64,000 bases of DNA from Flavobacterium panacagri. GTDB taxonomy: Bacteria > Bacteroidota > Bacteroidia > Flavobacteriales > Flavobacteriaceae. Below, piece by piece: positions 43,676-53,817 of this stretch. The stretch covers positions 1,860,001 through 1,924,000 of the forward strand of contig NZ_CP119766.1 in NCBI RefSeq assembly GCF_030378165.1, read 5' to 3'. Made by a program: the position numbers and the translations under genes. The notes under the pieces were generated by a model. It made no database searches, was not told the DNA's origin, and worked only from the letters and a program-made list of their open reading frames with translations. Each line of letters opens with the position of its first letter. Position 1 is the first letter of the stretch.

Positions 43676-46600
43676 ATGTCATCAAACAAAAAATACTGGA
43701 AAAGTGTTGAGGAGCTAGAAAACAGCTCTATTGTTGAGGCGCTTAGAAATAACGAGTTTGTTGAAGAAATTCCTACTGATGAGTTTTTAGGTAACGCTGA
43801 GGCTTTATCTACATCAGGAACTTCACGTCGTGACTTTTTAAAGTACGTAGGGTTTAGTACAGCAGCTGTTACTTTGGCTGCCTGCGAAGGTCCTGTTCAC
43901 AAGTCTATCCCTTATGTATTACAACCAGAGCAAATCATTCCTGGTGTTGCAGATTATTATGCAACTACCGTTTTTGATGGTTTTGATTTTGCAAACCTTT
44001 TGGTTAAAACTCGTGAGGGTCGTCCAATTAAAATTGAAAACAATACAATTGCAGGAGCTAAATTTGCTGCAAACGCTAGAATTCATGCGTCTATCTTAGG
44101 ATTGTATGATAGTGGTCGTTTGAAAGAGCCAAAAGTAGATGGTAAAAATACTTCTTGGTCTGCTGTTGATTTAAGAATCAAATCAAGTTTAGCTGATGCA
44201 AAAGCTAAAGGTGGTCAAGTTGTATTATTAACGAATACTTTAGCAAGTCCATCTACAGAGAAATTAATTGCTGAATTTATTGCTAAAAATCCAAACGCTA
44301 AGCACGTAGTGTATGATGCGGTTTCTTCATCTGAAGCTTTAGATGCTTTTGAGGCTGTATACGGACAAAGAGCTTTGGTTGATTACGACTTTTCAAAAGC
44401 CTCTTTAATTGTATCTGTTGGTGCTGATTTCTTAGGAGACTGGCAAGGTGGTGGATACGATTCTGGATATGCAAAAGGACGTATTCCTCAAAACGGAAAA
44501 ATGTCTCGTCATTTCCAGTTTGAATCAAATATGACATTATCTGGAGCTGCTGCTGATAAGCGTGTTCCAATGACTACAGCTGCTCAAAAACAAGCTTTAG
44601 TTCAAATTTATAATATTATTGCAGGTGCTTCTGTTCCTGTGGCTTTAGAAGGAAATGCTAAAGCTGAAGTAGTAAAAGCTGCACAACAGCTTAAAGCTGC
44701 TGGATCAAAAGGAGTTTTAGTATCTGGAATTGAAGATAAAAATGCTCAATTATTAGTTTTAGCTATCAATCAAATATTGGCTAGTGAAGCTTTTAGTACT
44801 GCTGGAGCAAGACAAATTAGAAAAGGTTCTAATGCTGTTGTTGCACAGTTAATTAAAGATTTGAATGCTGGAAGTGTTCATACTTTAATTATGAGTGGTG
44901 TAAATCCAGTTTACACATTAGCTGATTCTGAAGCTTTTGTAGCTGGATTGAAAAAAGTTGAAACTTCTGTTGCTTTTTCATTGAAAGAAGATGAGACTGC
45001 ATCAATTGTTAAAGTTGTTGCTCCGGCTCCTCACTACTTAGAGTCTTGGGGTGATGTTGAGATAACAAGTGGAACATATAGCTTGACACAGCCAACTATT
45101 CGCCCTATTTTCAACACGAAACAATTTCAAGATGTTTTATTATCAGTAAATGGTACTGCTGGTACTTTTTATGATTATTTAAAAGTAAATTCTGGAGCTT
45201 TTACTGCGGGATCTTCTTGGAATAAAGTATTGCATGATGGTGTAGCAGTTCTTGGATCTGTTGCTTTATCTGGAGGTGCTATTGATGCTACTTCTGCTGC
45301 AAATGCTGTTGCAAAATCTAAATCTGCTGGAGAGTACGAATTAGTATTGTACACTAAAACAGGTATGGGAGATGGACAACATGCAAACAACCCTTGGTTG
45401 CAAGAATTTCCAGATCCAATTACAAGAGTTTCTTGGGATAACTATGTTACAGTTTCAAATGCTGATGCAAAAAAAATCGGTTTATCAAATGAAATCGTTG
45501 CAAATGGTGGTTTAAATGGTAGTTATGCCACTATTACAACTGCTGATGGTGTTAAATTAGAAAATGTCCCAGTTATTGTTCAGCCAGGTCAAGCGGTTGG
45601 TACTATTGGTTTAGCTGTTGGTTATGGACGTAAAGCTTCCCTAAAAGAAGAAATGCAAGTAGGTTTAAATGCTTACGCTTTATATAAAGGATTTAATGGA
45701 GTTCAATCTGTTTCTATCGTTAAAGCTGGTGGAGAACATGAGTTTGCTTGTGTTCAAGGTCAGAAAACTTTAATGGGTAGAGGAGATATCATTAAAGAAA
45801 CTACTTTAAAAATATTTAATACTGAAGATGCAGAACATTGGAATGAAAAACCAATGGTATCTTTAGATCACCAAGAAGTAGAAGCTTCTACAGTTGACCT
45901 TTGGGAATCATTTGATCGTACAACTGGTCATCACTTTAATCTTTCAATCGACTTAAATGCTTGTACTGGATGTGGTGCTTGTGTTATTGCATGTCATGCT
46001 GAGAACAACGTTCCAGTTGTAGGTAAAGCAGAAGTTAGAAGAAGCCGTGATATGCACTGGTTACGTATTGATAGATACTATTCTTCTGAAAGCACTTTCG
46101 AGGGTGATAATGAAAGAAAAGAAGGAATCGCTGGTTTATCTAGTTCATTATCTACATTTAATGAAATGGAAAACCCTGGAGAAAATCCACAAGTAGCATT
46201 CCAGCCAGTAATGTGTCAACACTGTAATCACGCTCCTTGTGAAACAGTTTGTCCTGTAGCTGCTACATCTCACGGTCGTCAAGGTCAAAACCACATGGCC
46301 TACAACAGATGTGTTGGTACTCGTTATTGTGCAAATAACTGTCCTTATAAAGTACGTCGTTTCAACTGGTTCTTGTACAACAAGAATAGTGAATTCGATT
46401 ATCATATGAATGACGATTTAGGTCGTATGGTATTAAATCCAGACGTAAACGTTCGTTCTCGTGGTGTTATGGAAAAATGTTCTTTCTGTATCCAAAGTAC
46501 TCAAGCTGTAATTCTTCAGGCAAAACGTGAAGGTAGAGTGGTAGCAAAAGATGAGTTCAACAATGCTTGTGCTTGTTCTGCAGCTTGTTCTTCTGGAGCT

Positions 46601-46735
46601 ATGGTCTTTGGAGATGTAAATGATAAAGAAAGTGAAGTTGCAAAACTTGCTGAAAGCGAAAGAGCATATCACTTATTAGAGCATGTGGGTACAAAACCAA
46701 ATGTTTTCTATCATGTAAAAGTTAGAAATACTTAG
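43676..46735 (+). CDS. actB: Alternative complex III subunit ActB, iron-sulfur protein with molybdopterin-oxidoreductase-like domain
   Basis: 1019 residues. A twin-arginine motif (TSRRDFLKYVGF, Arg51-Arg52) is followed by LAACEGP, whose Cys71 could be lipidated. The first 700 residues resemble a molybdopterin oxidoreductase that in this family has lost the cofactor. The C-terminal ferredoxin-like domain from about residue 760 holds four Cys groups: CTGCGACVIAC, CQHCNHAPCETVC, CVGTRYCANNC and CSFCIQ...CACSAAC. It passes electrons from quinol towards the hemes of ActA and ActE. It is 32 bases downstream of actA. Confidence 0.96.
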   Translation: MSSNKKYWKSVEELENSSIVEALRNNEFVEEIPTDEFLGNAEALSTSGTSRRDFLKYVGFSTAAVTLAACEGPVHKSIPYVLQPEQIIPGVADYYATTVFDGFDFANLLVKTREGRPIKIENNTIAGAKFAANARIHASILGLYDSGRLKEPKVDGKNTSWSAVDLRIKSSLADAKAKGGQVVLLTNTLASPSTEKLIAEFIAKNPNAKHVVYDAVSSSEALDAFEAVYGQRALVDYDFSKASLIVSVGADFLGDWQGGGYDSGYAKGRIPQNGKMSRHFQFESNMTLSGAAADKRVPMTTAAQKQALVQIYNIIAGASVPVALEGNAKAEVVKAAQQLKAAGSKGVLVSGIEDKNAQLLVLAINQILASEAFSTAGARQIRKGSNAVVAQLIKDLNAGSVHTLIMSGVNPVYTLADSEAFVAGLKKVETSVAFSLKEDETASIVKVVAPAPHYLESWGDVEITSGTYSLTQPTIRPIFNTKQFQDVLLSVNGTAGTFYDYLKVNSGAFTAGSSWNKVLHDGVAVLGSVALSGGAIDATSAANAVAKSKSAGEYELVLYTKTGMGDGQHANNPWLQEFPDPITRVSWDNYVTVSNADAKKIGLSNEIVANGGLNGSYATITTADGVKLENVPVIVQPGQAVGTIGLAVGYGRKASLKEEMQVGLNAYALYKGFNGVQSVSIVKAGGEHEFACVQGQKTLMGRGDIIKETTLKIFNTEDAEHWNEKPMVSLDHQEVEASTVDLWESFDRTTGHHFNLSIDLNACTGCGACVIACHAENNVPVVGKAEVRRSRDMHWLRIDRYYSSESTFEGDNERKEGIAGLSSSLSTFNEMENPGENPQVAFQPVMCQHCNHAPCETVCPVAATSHGRQGQNHMAYNRCVGTRYCANNCPYKVRRFNWFLYNKNSEFDYHMNDDLGRMVLNPDVNVRSRGVMEKCSFCIQSTQAVILQAKREGRVVAKDEFNNACACSAACSSGAMVFGDVNDKESEVAKLAESERAYHLLEHVGTKPNVFYHVKVRNT

Positions 46736-46769
46736 TAAAATTATTAATTAAGAAACAATATAAAGGATT

Positions 46770-48173
46770 ATGTCGTCTCATTACGAAGCACCCATTAGAA
46801 AACCTTTAGTTATAGGTGATAAATCATATCACGATGTAACTGTAGATGTGGCAGCGCCTGTTGAAGGACCTGCAAATAAACAATGGTGGATTGTATTTAC
46901 AATCGCATTAGTAGCCTTCCTTTGGGGGTTAGGTTGTATAATTTACACCGTATCTACCGGTATCGGAACATGGGGATTAAATAAAACAGTTGGTTGGGCT
47001 TGGGATATCACTAACTTCGTTTGGTGGGTAGGTATTGGTCACGCCGGAACATTAATTTCTGCGGTATTATTACTTTTCCGTCAACGTTGGAGAATGGCTA
47101 TTAACCGTTCCGCGGAAGCAATGACTATCTTCTCAGTAGTTCAAGCAGGTCTATTTCCAATTATTCACATGGGACGTCCATGGTTAGCATACTGGGTATT
47201 ACCTATTCCAAACCAGTTTGGATCTCTTTGGGTAAACTTTAACTCACCATTACTTTGGGACGTGTTCGCGATTTCAACTTATCTTTCAGTATCATTAGTT
47301 TTCTGGTGGACTGGTTTATTACCTGACTTTGCAATGCTTCGTGATAGAGCTATAACTCCATTTAACAAAAGAGTTTATTCTATCTTAAGTTTTGGATGGA
47401 GCGGTAGAGCAAAAGACTGGCAACGTTTTGAAGAAGTATCTTTAGTATTAGCTGGTTTAGCTACTCCTCTTGTACTTTCTGTACACACAATTGTATCTAT
47501 GGACTTTGCTACTTCTGTAATCCCTGGATGGCACACAACAATTTTCCCTCCATACTTCGTTGCTGGGGCTGTTTTCTCTGGATTCGCGATGGTAAATACC
47601 TTGTTGATTGTTATGAGAAAAGTTTCTAATCTTGAGGCATACATCACATTACAGCATATCGAGTTAATGAACATCATTATCATGATTACAGGATCTATCG
47701 TTGGTGTAGCTTATATCACCGAGTTATTCGTAGCTTGGTATTCAGGAGTAGAATATGAGCAATATGCATTCTTAAACAGAGCTACTGGACCTTACTGGTG
47801 GGCATATTGGTCAATGATGACTTGTAACGTGTTCTCTCCTCAGTTCATGTGGTTTAAGAAATTAAGAACTAGTATCATGTTCTCATTCATCATTTCGATT
47901 GTAGTAAATATCGGAATGTGGTTCGAAAGATTTGTAATTATTGTTACTTCTTTACATAGAGATTATCTTCCATCTTCTTGGACAATGTTCTCACCAACAT
48001 TTGTTGATATCGGAATTTTCATTGGAACAATTGGTTTCTTCTTTGTATTGTTTTTATTATACTCTAGAACATTCCCTGTAATTGCTCAGGCAGAGGTTAA
48101 AACAATTTTGAAAGGAACAGGAGATAATTATATTAGAGAAAGAGCAAACAGTAAAGATTCACATCATGAGTAA
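46770..48173 (+). CDS. actC: Alternative complex III subunit ActC, NrfD/PsrC-like membrane protein
   Basis: 467 residues with about ten membrane helices. NrfD-family quinone-binding subunit. Starts at MSSHYEAPIRKPLVIGDKSY. KTVGWAWDITNFVWWVGIGH, TLISAVLLLFRQRWR, IHMGRPWLAYWVLP and HTIVSMDFATSVIPGWHTTI are conserved NrfD/ActC segments. It should bind and oxidise quinol at the membrane face adjoining ActB. The stop codon overlaps the actD start by 8 bases, suggesting translational coupling. Paralogous to ActF. Confidence 0.96.
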   Translation: MSSHYEAPIRKPLVIGDKSYHDVTVDVAAPVEGPANKQWWIVFTIALVAFLWGLGCIIYTVSTGIGTWGLNKTVGWAWDITNFVWWVGIGHAGTLISAVLLLFRQRWRMAINRSAEAMTIFSVVQAGLFPIIHMGRPWLAYWVLPIPNQFGSLWVNFNSPLLWDVFAISTYLSVSLVFWWTGLLPDFAMLRDRAITPFNKRVYSILSFGWSGRAKDWQRFEEVSLVLAGLATPLVLSVHTIVSMDFATSVIPGWHTTIFPPYFVAGAVFSGFAMVNTLLIVMRKVSNLEAYITLQHIELMNIIIMITGSIVGVAYITELFVAWYSGVEYEQYAFLNRATGPYWWAYWSMMTCNVFSPQFMWFKKLRTSIMFSFIISIVVNIGMWFERFVIIVTSLHRDYLPSSWTMFSPTFVDIGIFIGTIGFFFVLFLLYSRTFPVIAQAEVKTILKGTGDNYIRERANSKDSHHE

Positions 48174-48690
48174 TAAAGTTATATACGCCATTTATAATGA
48201 CGATGACGTTTTGATGAGTGCAGTAAAGAAAACTAGAGCTGCTCATCATCATATTGAAGAGGTTTTTACTCCGTTCCCGGTTCACGGATTGGATAAAGCC
48301 ATGGGATTAGCACCAACAAGATTAGCAATATGTGCTTTTTTATATGGATGTGTTGGTATTTCTGTTGCAACAACTATGATGAGCTACATCATGATTCATG
48401 ACTGGCCACAAGATATTGGAGGTAAGCCAAGTTTTAGTTTTATTCAAAACATGCCTTCTTTCGTGCCAATTATGTTTGAGATGACTGTATTTTTTGCAGC
48501 TCACTTAATGGTAATCACATTCTATATGAGAAGTAGATTATGGCCTTTCAAAGAAGCTGAAAATCCAGATGTAAGAACAACTGATGATCACTTTTTAATG
48601 GAGGTTGCAGTAAATGATAACGAAGCAGAATTAGTATCTTTCTTTGAAGGAACTGGAGCTGTTGAAGTTAAAGTAATTGAAAAGAATTAA
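48166..48690 (+). CDS. actD: Alternative complex III subunit ActD (DUF3341)
   Basis: 174 residues. Two predicted membrane helices around ICAFLYGCVGISVATTMMSY and IMFEMTVFFAAHLMVITFYM, a cytoplasmic N-terminus with KVIYAIYNDDDVLMSAVKKT and HHHIEEVFTPFPVHGLDKAM typical of DUF3341, and an acidic tail. ActD associates with the membrane subunits of the complex; its exact role is not known. It overlaps actC by 8 bases and precedes actE by 8 bases. Confidence 0.94.
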   Translation: MSNKVIYAIYNDDDVLMSAVKKTRAAHHHIEEVFTPFPVHGLDKAMGLAPTRLAICAFLYGCVGISVATTMMSYIMIHDWPQDIGGKPSFSFIQNMPSFVPIMFEMTVFFAAHLMVITFYMRSRLWPFKEAENPDVRTTDDHFLMEVAVNDNEAELVSFFEGTGAVEVKVIEKN

Positions 48691-48698
48691 TTGTAGCT

Positions 48699-49244
48699 AT
48701 GAAAAAGATATATAAAATAACACTATTAGTTGGTTTAACTATTTTAGTTTCATCTTGCCACAATAATTCGGCACCAAACTATCAGTATTTCCCAAATATG
48801 TATGAGTCTGTAGCTTACGAGCCATATACAGAAGCTAAAGTATTTAAGGGAGGAAAAGAAGGACAGCTTCCTGTTGCAGGAACTATCAATAGAGGTTTTG
48901 AACCTTATGAATATGAAAATTCAACTGCTGGTTATGAATTAGCAAAAGCTAATTTGAAATCGCCTTTAACAGAAGAAGAAAAAAATTCTGGAAAAGGGAA
49001 AGAACTTTTCGAAATTTACTGTATCAGCTGCCATGGTGCAACTGGTAACGGTAAAGGTAAATTGGTTGAAAGAGAGAAATTTCTTGGAGTACCTAGCTAT
49101 AAAGACAGAGAAATCACTGAAGGAAGTATCTTTCACGTTGAGACTTATGGTTTAAATGCAATGGGTTCACATGCAAATCAATTAAGTGCTCACGAACGTT
49201 GGTTAGTTGCTGACTATGTTCTGAAACTAAAAAGCCAATTATAA
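48699..49244 (+). CDS. actE: Alternative complex III subunit ActE, monoheme lipoprotein cytochrome c
   Basis: 181 residues. Lipobox ILVSSC puts the lipidated Cys at residue 20, anchoring it to the membrane. One heme c site CISCHGATGNGKGK lies near residue 107, and a Met ligand is likely in TYGLNAMGSHANQL. NYQYFPNMYESVAYEPYTEA is a conserved ActE stretch. It links the complex to the downstream acceptor. In the F. johnsoniae complex two subunits are anchored by triacylated cysteines, fitting ActE and probably ActB here. Confidence 0.95.
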   Translation: MKKIYKITLLVGLTILVSSCHNNSAPNYQYFPNMYESVAYEPYTEAKVFKGGKEGQLPVAGTINRGFEPYEYENSTAGYELAKANLKSPLTEEEKNSGKGKELFEIYCISCHGATGNGKGKLVEREKFLGVPSYKDREITEGSIFHVETYGLNAMGSHANQLSAHERWLVADYVLKLKSQL

Positions 49245-49271
49245 TTGTTGAACAAACTGATCGTAATAGAT

Positions 49272-50666
49272 ATGTATACATTTTCAAGTAAATTAAAAAC
49301 TTTTTCTATCATCTTAATGGCCGTTGGTTTATTAGGAATTGGGTATGGTTTTTTAAGTGCGCCAAAAGATATTCAAGAAGTTGAAAAAATACTAGCTGCA
49401 GATGAACATGGTTCTCATGGTGCTGCACATGAAGAGAAAGCGGAGGCATCTCACAAAGAAGCAGGTCATCATGAGACTGCTGAAGCATCACATGACACTC
49501 ACAAAGCAGCAGGACATGCTGAAGTTTCTGGTGCAAATGAGCACGAAAAACATTTAAAGCATGTATTGCACCAATTGCAAAATAAGCCTTGGTCTGCAGT
49601 ATATGTAGCTTGTATTTTCTTTTTGCTACTTTCAATGGGAGTTTTAGCTTTTTATGCTATTCAACAAGTTGCTCAAGCAGGTTGGTCTCCAGTATTATTT
49701 AGAGTAATGCAAGGTATCACAGCTTATTTACCAGCTGGTTCTGTAATTTTCTTTATTATTTTAGTGTTATGTGGATTACACTTTAATCATATCTTCGTAT
49801 GGTTAGGAAAAGATGTGACTGTTCCAGGTAGTCCAAATTATGATGCTATCATTGCTGGAAAATCAGGATATTTAAATTTCCCTTTCTGGATTGTAAGAGC
49901 TTTTATCTTTTTATTAGGATGGAATATCTACCGTCATTTTTCTAGAAAGAACTGTTTAGCTCAAGATGAGGCTAATGATGATCTTTACTATAAAAAGAAT
50001 TTCAAAGCTTCTGCTGGATTCTTAGTATTCTTTATCGTTTCTGAGTCTATCATGGCATGGGATTGGATTATGTCTTTTGATCCGCACTGGTTCAGTACTT
50101 TATTTGCTTGGTATGTATTCGCATCTTTCTTTGTAAGTGGTATTACAACTATAGCTTTAGTTACGATCTACTTAAAATCTAAAGGATATTTAGAGTATGT
50201 AAATAACAGCCATATTCACGATTTAGCTAAATTCATGTTTGGTATCAGTGTATTCTGGACTTATTTATGGTTCTCTCAGTTCATGTTGATCTGGTATGCT
50301 AACATCCCTGAAGAGGTAACTTATTTTGTAACAAGAATTCAATTATATAACCTTCCTTTCTTTGGAGCGGTTGTTATGAACTTTGTTTTCCCATTATTAA
50401 TATTAATCAATACAGATTTCAAACGCCTTAACTGGGTTGTTGTAATGGCAGGTATTGTAATATTATTAGGTCATTATGTTGATTTCTTTAATATGATTAT
50501 GCCGGGTACAGTTGGAGACAAATGGTTTATTGGAGTTCCTGAAATTGCATCGATTCTTTTCTTCTTAGGTTTATTTATATTTGTTGTATTTACTGCATTA
50601 ACTAAATCTCCTTTGCTTGCTAAAAGAAATCCTTTCATTGAAGAAAGTAAACATTTTCATTATTAA
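49272..50666 (+). CDS. actF: Alternative complex III subunit ActF, NrfD-like membrane protein with His-rich segment
   Basis: 464 residues from the ATG at 49272 (MYTFSSKLKTFSII); TTG codons at 49245 and 49248 are not favoured. About ten membrane helices homologous to ActC. After the first helix there is a roughly 55-residue loop very rich in His, Ala and Glu (EHGSHGAAHEEKAEASHKEA, then GHHETAEASHDTHKAAGHAE), absent from many ActF. It may face the periplasm or cytoplasm and could bind metal. Later helices contain SESIMAWDWIMSFDPHWFST and FVTRIQLYNLPFFGAV. Confidence 0.94.
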   Translation: MYTFSSKLKTFSIILMAVGLLGIGYGFLSAPKDIQEVEKILAADEHGSHGAAHEEKAEASHKEAGHHETAEASHDTHKAAGHAEVSGANEHEKHLKHVLHQLQNKPWSAVYVACIFFLLLSMGVLAFYAIQQVAQAGWSPVLFRVMQGITAYLPAGSVIFFIILVLCGLHFNHIFVWLGKDVTVPGSPNYDAIIAGKSGYLNFPFWIVRAFIFLLGWNIYRHFSRKNCLAQDEANDDLYYKKNFKASAGFLVFFIVSESIMAWDWIMSFDPHWFSTLFAWYVFASFFVSGITTIALVTIYLKSKGYLEYVNNSHIHDLAKFMFGISVFWTYLWFSQFMLIWYANIPEEVTYFVTRIQLYNLPFFGAVVMNFVFPLLILINTDFKRLNWVVVMAGIVILLGHYVDFFNMIMPGTVGDKWFIGVPEIASILFFLGLFIFVVFTALTKSPLLAKRNPFIEESKHFHY

Positions 50667-50685
50667 TATTTAAAGAAGTAAACAG

Positions 50686-51876
50686 ATGACAAGTTTGTTG
50701 GTAATTATAGTTTTAGTTTTATTAGCAGTTGCATTATGGCAATTGACCAAGATATTTGATCTTACTCAGGTAGGAGCATCTTCGGACGATTCTCAGGTTG
50801 CATCAGATAATGACAATAACATTCAGGGATATATTATGTTTGGCTTTTTAGCTTTCATTTATATATTTACTATTTATGGTTTACTAAAATGGGGTAATTT
50901 GGCGCTTCATACTCCTGCTTCTGAGCACGGTGGTTTAGTAGATAATTTAATGAATATTACTTGGGTTTTGATCTTTACAGTTCAAGTTATTACTCAAGGT
51001 TTATTATACTGGTTTTCTTTTAAATACAAAGGAAATAAAGATAAAAAAGCGTTATTCTTTGCTGATAGTAATAAATTAGAAGCAATTTGGAGTATCATTC
51101 CATCTGTTGTTTTAGCATGTTTGATTCTTTACGGATTGTATGCTTGGAATAACATTATGTTCGTAGATAAAGACGAAGATGTAATTGAGATTGAATTATA
51201 TGCTCAGCAGTTTAAATGGACGGCTAGATATGCAGGTCAAGATAATGTTTTAGGAAAAGCTAACGTACGTTTGATTGAAGGAGTAAATACATTAGGTGTT
51301 GATATGTCTGATAAAAATGCTCAAGATGATATTGTAGTTTCAGAATTACATATTCCTAAAGGTAAAAAAGTTCATTTTAAAATGCGTTCTCAGGATGTAT
51401 TGCACTCAGCATACTTTCCTCACTTTAGAGCACAAATGAACTGTGTTCCAGGTATGGTTACTGAATTTGCTTTTGTTCCAACTTATACTACTGCTGAATA
51501 CAGAGAGATGCCATTTATGGTTGAGAAAGTTGCAAACATCAACAAACTTAGAGCTGAAAAAAGTATTGAATTAGTTGCAAAAGGAGGAACAGCTTTAGAT
51601 CCTTATACATTTGATTATTTATTATTATGTAATAAAATTTGTGGAGCTTCTCACTACAATATGCAAATGAAGGTTGTTGTAGATACTCCAGAAGACTATA
51701 AAAAATGGTTAAGTGAAAAAACTACTTTAGCACAGGATATCGCAGCTGCAAAAGCTGCTGAGAAACCAGCTGAAGGAGCTGCACCAACTACAGATTCTAC
51801 TGCTAAAGTAATCGACACAGTTAAAGCTGTTGTTGATACTGTTAAAGCAGCTGTAGCTAAAGTTGCAATGAAATAA
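50686..51876 (+). CDS. ctaC: Cytochrome c oxidase subunit II
   Basis: 396 residues. Three hydrophobic segments: one at the very N-terminus and two before residue 160 (YIMFGFLAFIYIFTIYGLLK, LEAIWSIIPSVVLACLILYG). The CuA domain has its first His in SQDVLHSAYFPHFRAQMNCV and the CuA loop CNKICGASHYNMQM, keeping Cys, Cys, His and Met. A C-terminal Ala/Lys/Val repeat tail (DTVKAVVDTVKAAVAKVAMK) follows. It is 19 bases after actF, so the oxidase is co-expressed with complex III, as expected for the known supercomplex. Confidence 0.95.
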   Translation: MTSLLVIIVLVLLAVALWQLTKIFDLTQVGASSDDSQVASDNDNNIQGYIMFGFLAFIYIFTIYGLLKWGNLALHTPASEHGGLVDNLMNITWVLIFTVQVITQGLLYWFSFKYKGNKDKKALFFADSNKLEAIWSIIPSVVLACLILYGLYAWNNIMFVDKDEDVIEIELYAQQFKWTARYAGQDNVLGKANVRLIEGVNTLGVDMSDKNAQDDIVVSELHIPKGKKVHFKMRSQDVLHSAYFPHFRAQMNCVPGMVTEFAFVPTYTTAEYREMPFMVEKVANINKLRAEKSIELVAKGGTALDPYTFDYLLLCNKICGASHYNMQMKVVVDTPEDYKKWLSEKTTLAQDIAAAKAAEKPAEGAAPTTDSTAKVIDTVKAVVDTVKAAVAKVAMK

Positions 51877-51906
51877 TATTATTTAGAAAATTTAAAGTAC
51901 ACATAT

Positions 51907-53709
51907 ATGTCAGCAGAAGCGCACGATCACGATCACGGACACGATCACGAGCACGAACATCATCATAAAGACACGTTCATTACTAAATATATTTTTAGTA
52001 TTGATCACAAAATGATTGCTAAACAATACTTGATTACTGGTATTGTTATGGGAGTAATTGGTATTGCAATGTCCTTGCTTTTTAGAATGCAATTGGCGTG
52101 GCCAGAAGAGTCTTTTAAGATATTTAATGTTTTATTAGGAGATAAATTTGCACCTGATGGTGTAATGGCAAATGATATTTATTTAGCTTTAGTTACAATT
52201 CACGGTACCATCATGGTATTCTTTGTACTGACGGCAGGTTTGAGTGGAACTTTTAGTAACTTACTTATTCCACTTCAGATTGGAGCGCGAGATATGGCTT
52301 CTGGATTCATGAATATGATTTCCTATTGGTTATTTTTCTTGTCTGCTGTTGTAATGTTATGTTCTTTATTTGTTGAAGCTGGTCCAGCTTCTGCAGGATG
52401 GACAATTTACCCTCCATTAAGTGCTTTACCACAAGCGATTCCTGGATCTGGAACTGGTATGACTTTATGGTTAGTATCTATGGCTATTTTCATCGCATCT
52501 TCTTTGATGGGATCTTTAAATTACATTGTTACTGTTCTTAACTTAAGAACTAAAGGGATGTCTATGACTAGACTTCCACTTACAATATGGACATTTTTCG
52601 TAACAGCTATTATTGGTGTTATTTCATTCCCAGTATTATTGTCTGCTGCTTTATTATTGATTTTCGATAGAAGTTTCGGTACTTCATTCTTCTTATCTGA
52701 TATCTATATTGCAGGAGAGGTTTTACACTACCAAGGAGGTTCTCCAGTATTGTTTGAGCACTTATTCTGGTTCTTAGGTCACCCTGAGGTTTATATCGTA
52801 ATCTTACCAGCAATGGGTCTTGTTTCTGAAATTATGGCTACGAACTCTCGTAAACCAATCTTCGGATATAGAGCAATGATTATGTCAGTTCTTGCAATTG
52901 CATTCTTATCAACTATTGTATGGGGTCACCACATGTTTATTTCAGGTATGAATCCTTTCTTAGGATCTGTATTTACTTTCACTACTTTATTGATTGCAAT
53001 TCCTTCTGCTGTAAAAGCATTTAACTGGATTACAACTTTATGGAAAGGTAACTTACAGTTTAACCCTGCAATGTTATTCTCTATTGGAATGGTTTCTACT
53101 TTCATCACTGGAGGTTTAACTGGAATCATTTTAGGAGATAGTACCTTAGATATTAACGTTCACGATACTTACTTCGTAATTGCTCACTTTCACTTAGTAA
53201 TGGGTATCTCTGCACTTTACGGAATGTTTGCTGGTATTTACCACTGGTTTCCTAAAATGTACGGAAGAATGTTAAATAAGAACTTAGGTTATATTCACTT
53301 CTGGATTACGGCGGTTTGTGCTTACGGAGTATTCTTCCCAATGCACTTTATTGGATTAGCTGGTTTACCAAGACGTTATTATACAAATACTAACTTCCCA
53401 TTATTTGATGATTTACAAAATGTGAATGTTTTAATTACAACGTTCGCTCTTGTTGGTGGTGCATTCCAGTTAGTATTCTTATACAACTTCTTTAGCAGTA
53501 TTTTCTATGGTAAAAAAGCTGTTCAAAACCCATGGAAATCTACAACTTTAGAATGGACTACTCCAGTTGAACATATCCACGGAAACTGGCCAGGAGAAAT
53601 CCCTCACGTGTACCGTTGGCCGTATGACTATAGTAACCCAAATCATGATGTAGATTTTGTTCCTCAAAATGTACCAATGAAAGAAGGTGAAGAAGTTTTA
53701 CACCACTAA
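51907..53709 (+). CDS. ctaD: Cytochrome c oxidase subunit I
   Basis: 600 residues with about 12 membrane helices. Heme ligands and CuB ligands are seen: LVTIHGTIMVFFVLTAG, WFLGHPEVYIVILPAMG (His and the cross-linked Tyr), VWGHHMFISGMNPF and NVHDTYFVIAHFHLVMGISA. It reduces O2 to water and pumps protons. A His/Asp-rich N-terminal stretch (AHDHDHGHDHEHEHHHKD) precedes the first helix. Last gene of the act-cox operon, ending at a clear terminator; subunit III is not in the window. Confidence 0.97.
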   Translation: MSAEAHDHDHGHDHEHEHHHKDTFITKYIFSIDHKMIAKQYLITGIVMGVIGIAMSLLFRMQLAWPEESFKIFNVLLGDKFAPDGVMANDIYLALVTIHGTIMVFFVLTAGLSGTFSNLLIPLQIGARDMASGFMNMISYWLFFLSAVVMLCSLFVEAGPASAGWTIYPPLSALPQAIPGSGTGMTLWLVSMAIFIASSLMGSLNYIVTVLNLRTKGMSMTRLPLTIWTFFVTAIIGVISFPVLLSAALLLIFDRSFGTSFFLSDIYIAGEVLHYQGGSPVLFEHLFWFLGHPEVYIVILPAMGLVSEIMATNSRKPIFGYRAMIMSVLAIAFLSTIVWGHHMFISGMNPFLGSVFTFTTLLIAIPSAVKAFNWITTLWKGNLQFNPAMLFSIGMVSTFITGGLTGIILGDSTLDINVHDTYFVIAHFHLVMGISALYGMFAGIYHWFPKMYGRMLNKNLGYIHFWITAVCAYGVFFPMHFIGLAGLPRRYYTNTNFPLFDDLQNVNVLITTFALVGGAFQLVFLYNFFSSIFYGKKAVQNPWKSTTLEWTTPVEHIHGNWPGEIPHVYRWPYDYSNPNHDVDFVPQNVPMKEGEEVLHH

Positions 53710-53720
53710 AAATATTTTAA

Positions 53721-53748
53721 AAGACCGTCATCTCTGACGGTCTTTTTT
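53721..53748 (+). terminator. Terminator of the act-cox operon
   Basis: AAGACCGTCA (53721-53730) pairs with TGACGGTCTT (53735-53744), followed by T-run. Confidence 0.92.
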
Positions 53749-53805
53749 ATTTGGTTAAAGTTTAAAAGGATATTATTACTATTTTATAGAACTAATTACT
53801 TTCTA

Positions 53806-53813
53806 TATCTTTG
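53806..53813 (+). promoter_or_regulatory. -7 promoter element directly abutting the ruvB start codon
   Basis: TATCTTTG is a full TAnnTTTG match and ends only 4 bases before the ruvB ATG (53818). If used, the transcript would start at or within a few bases of the start codon. Confidence 0.6.
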
Positions 53814-53817
53814 TAGG

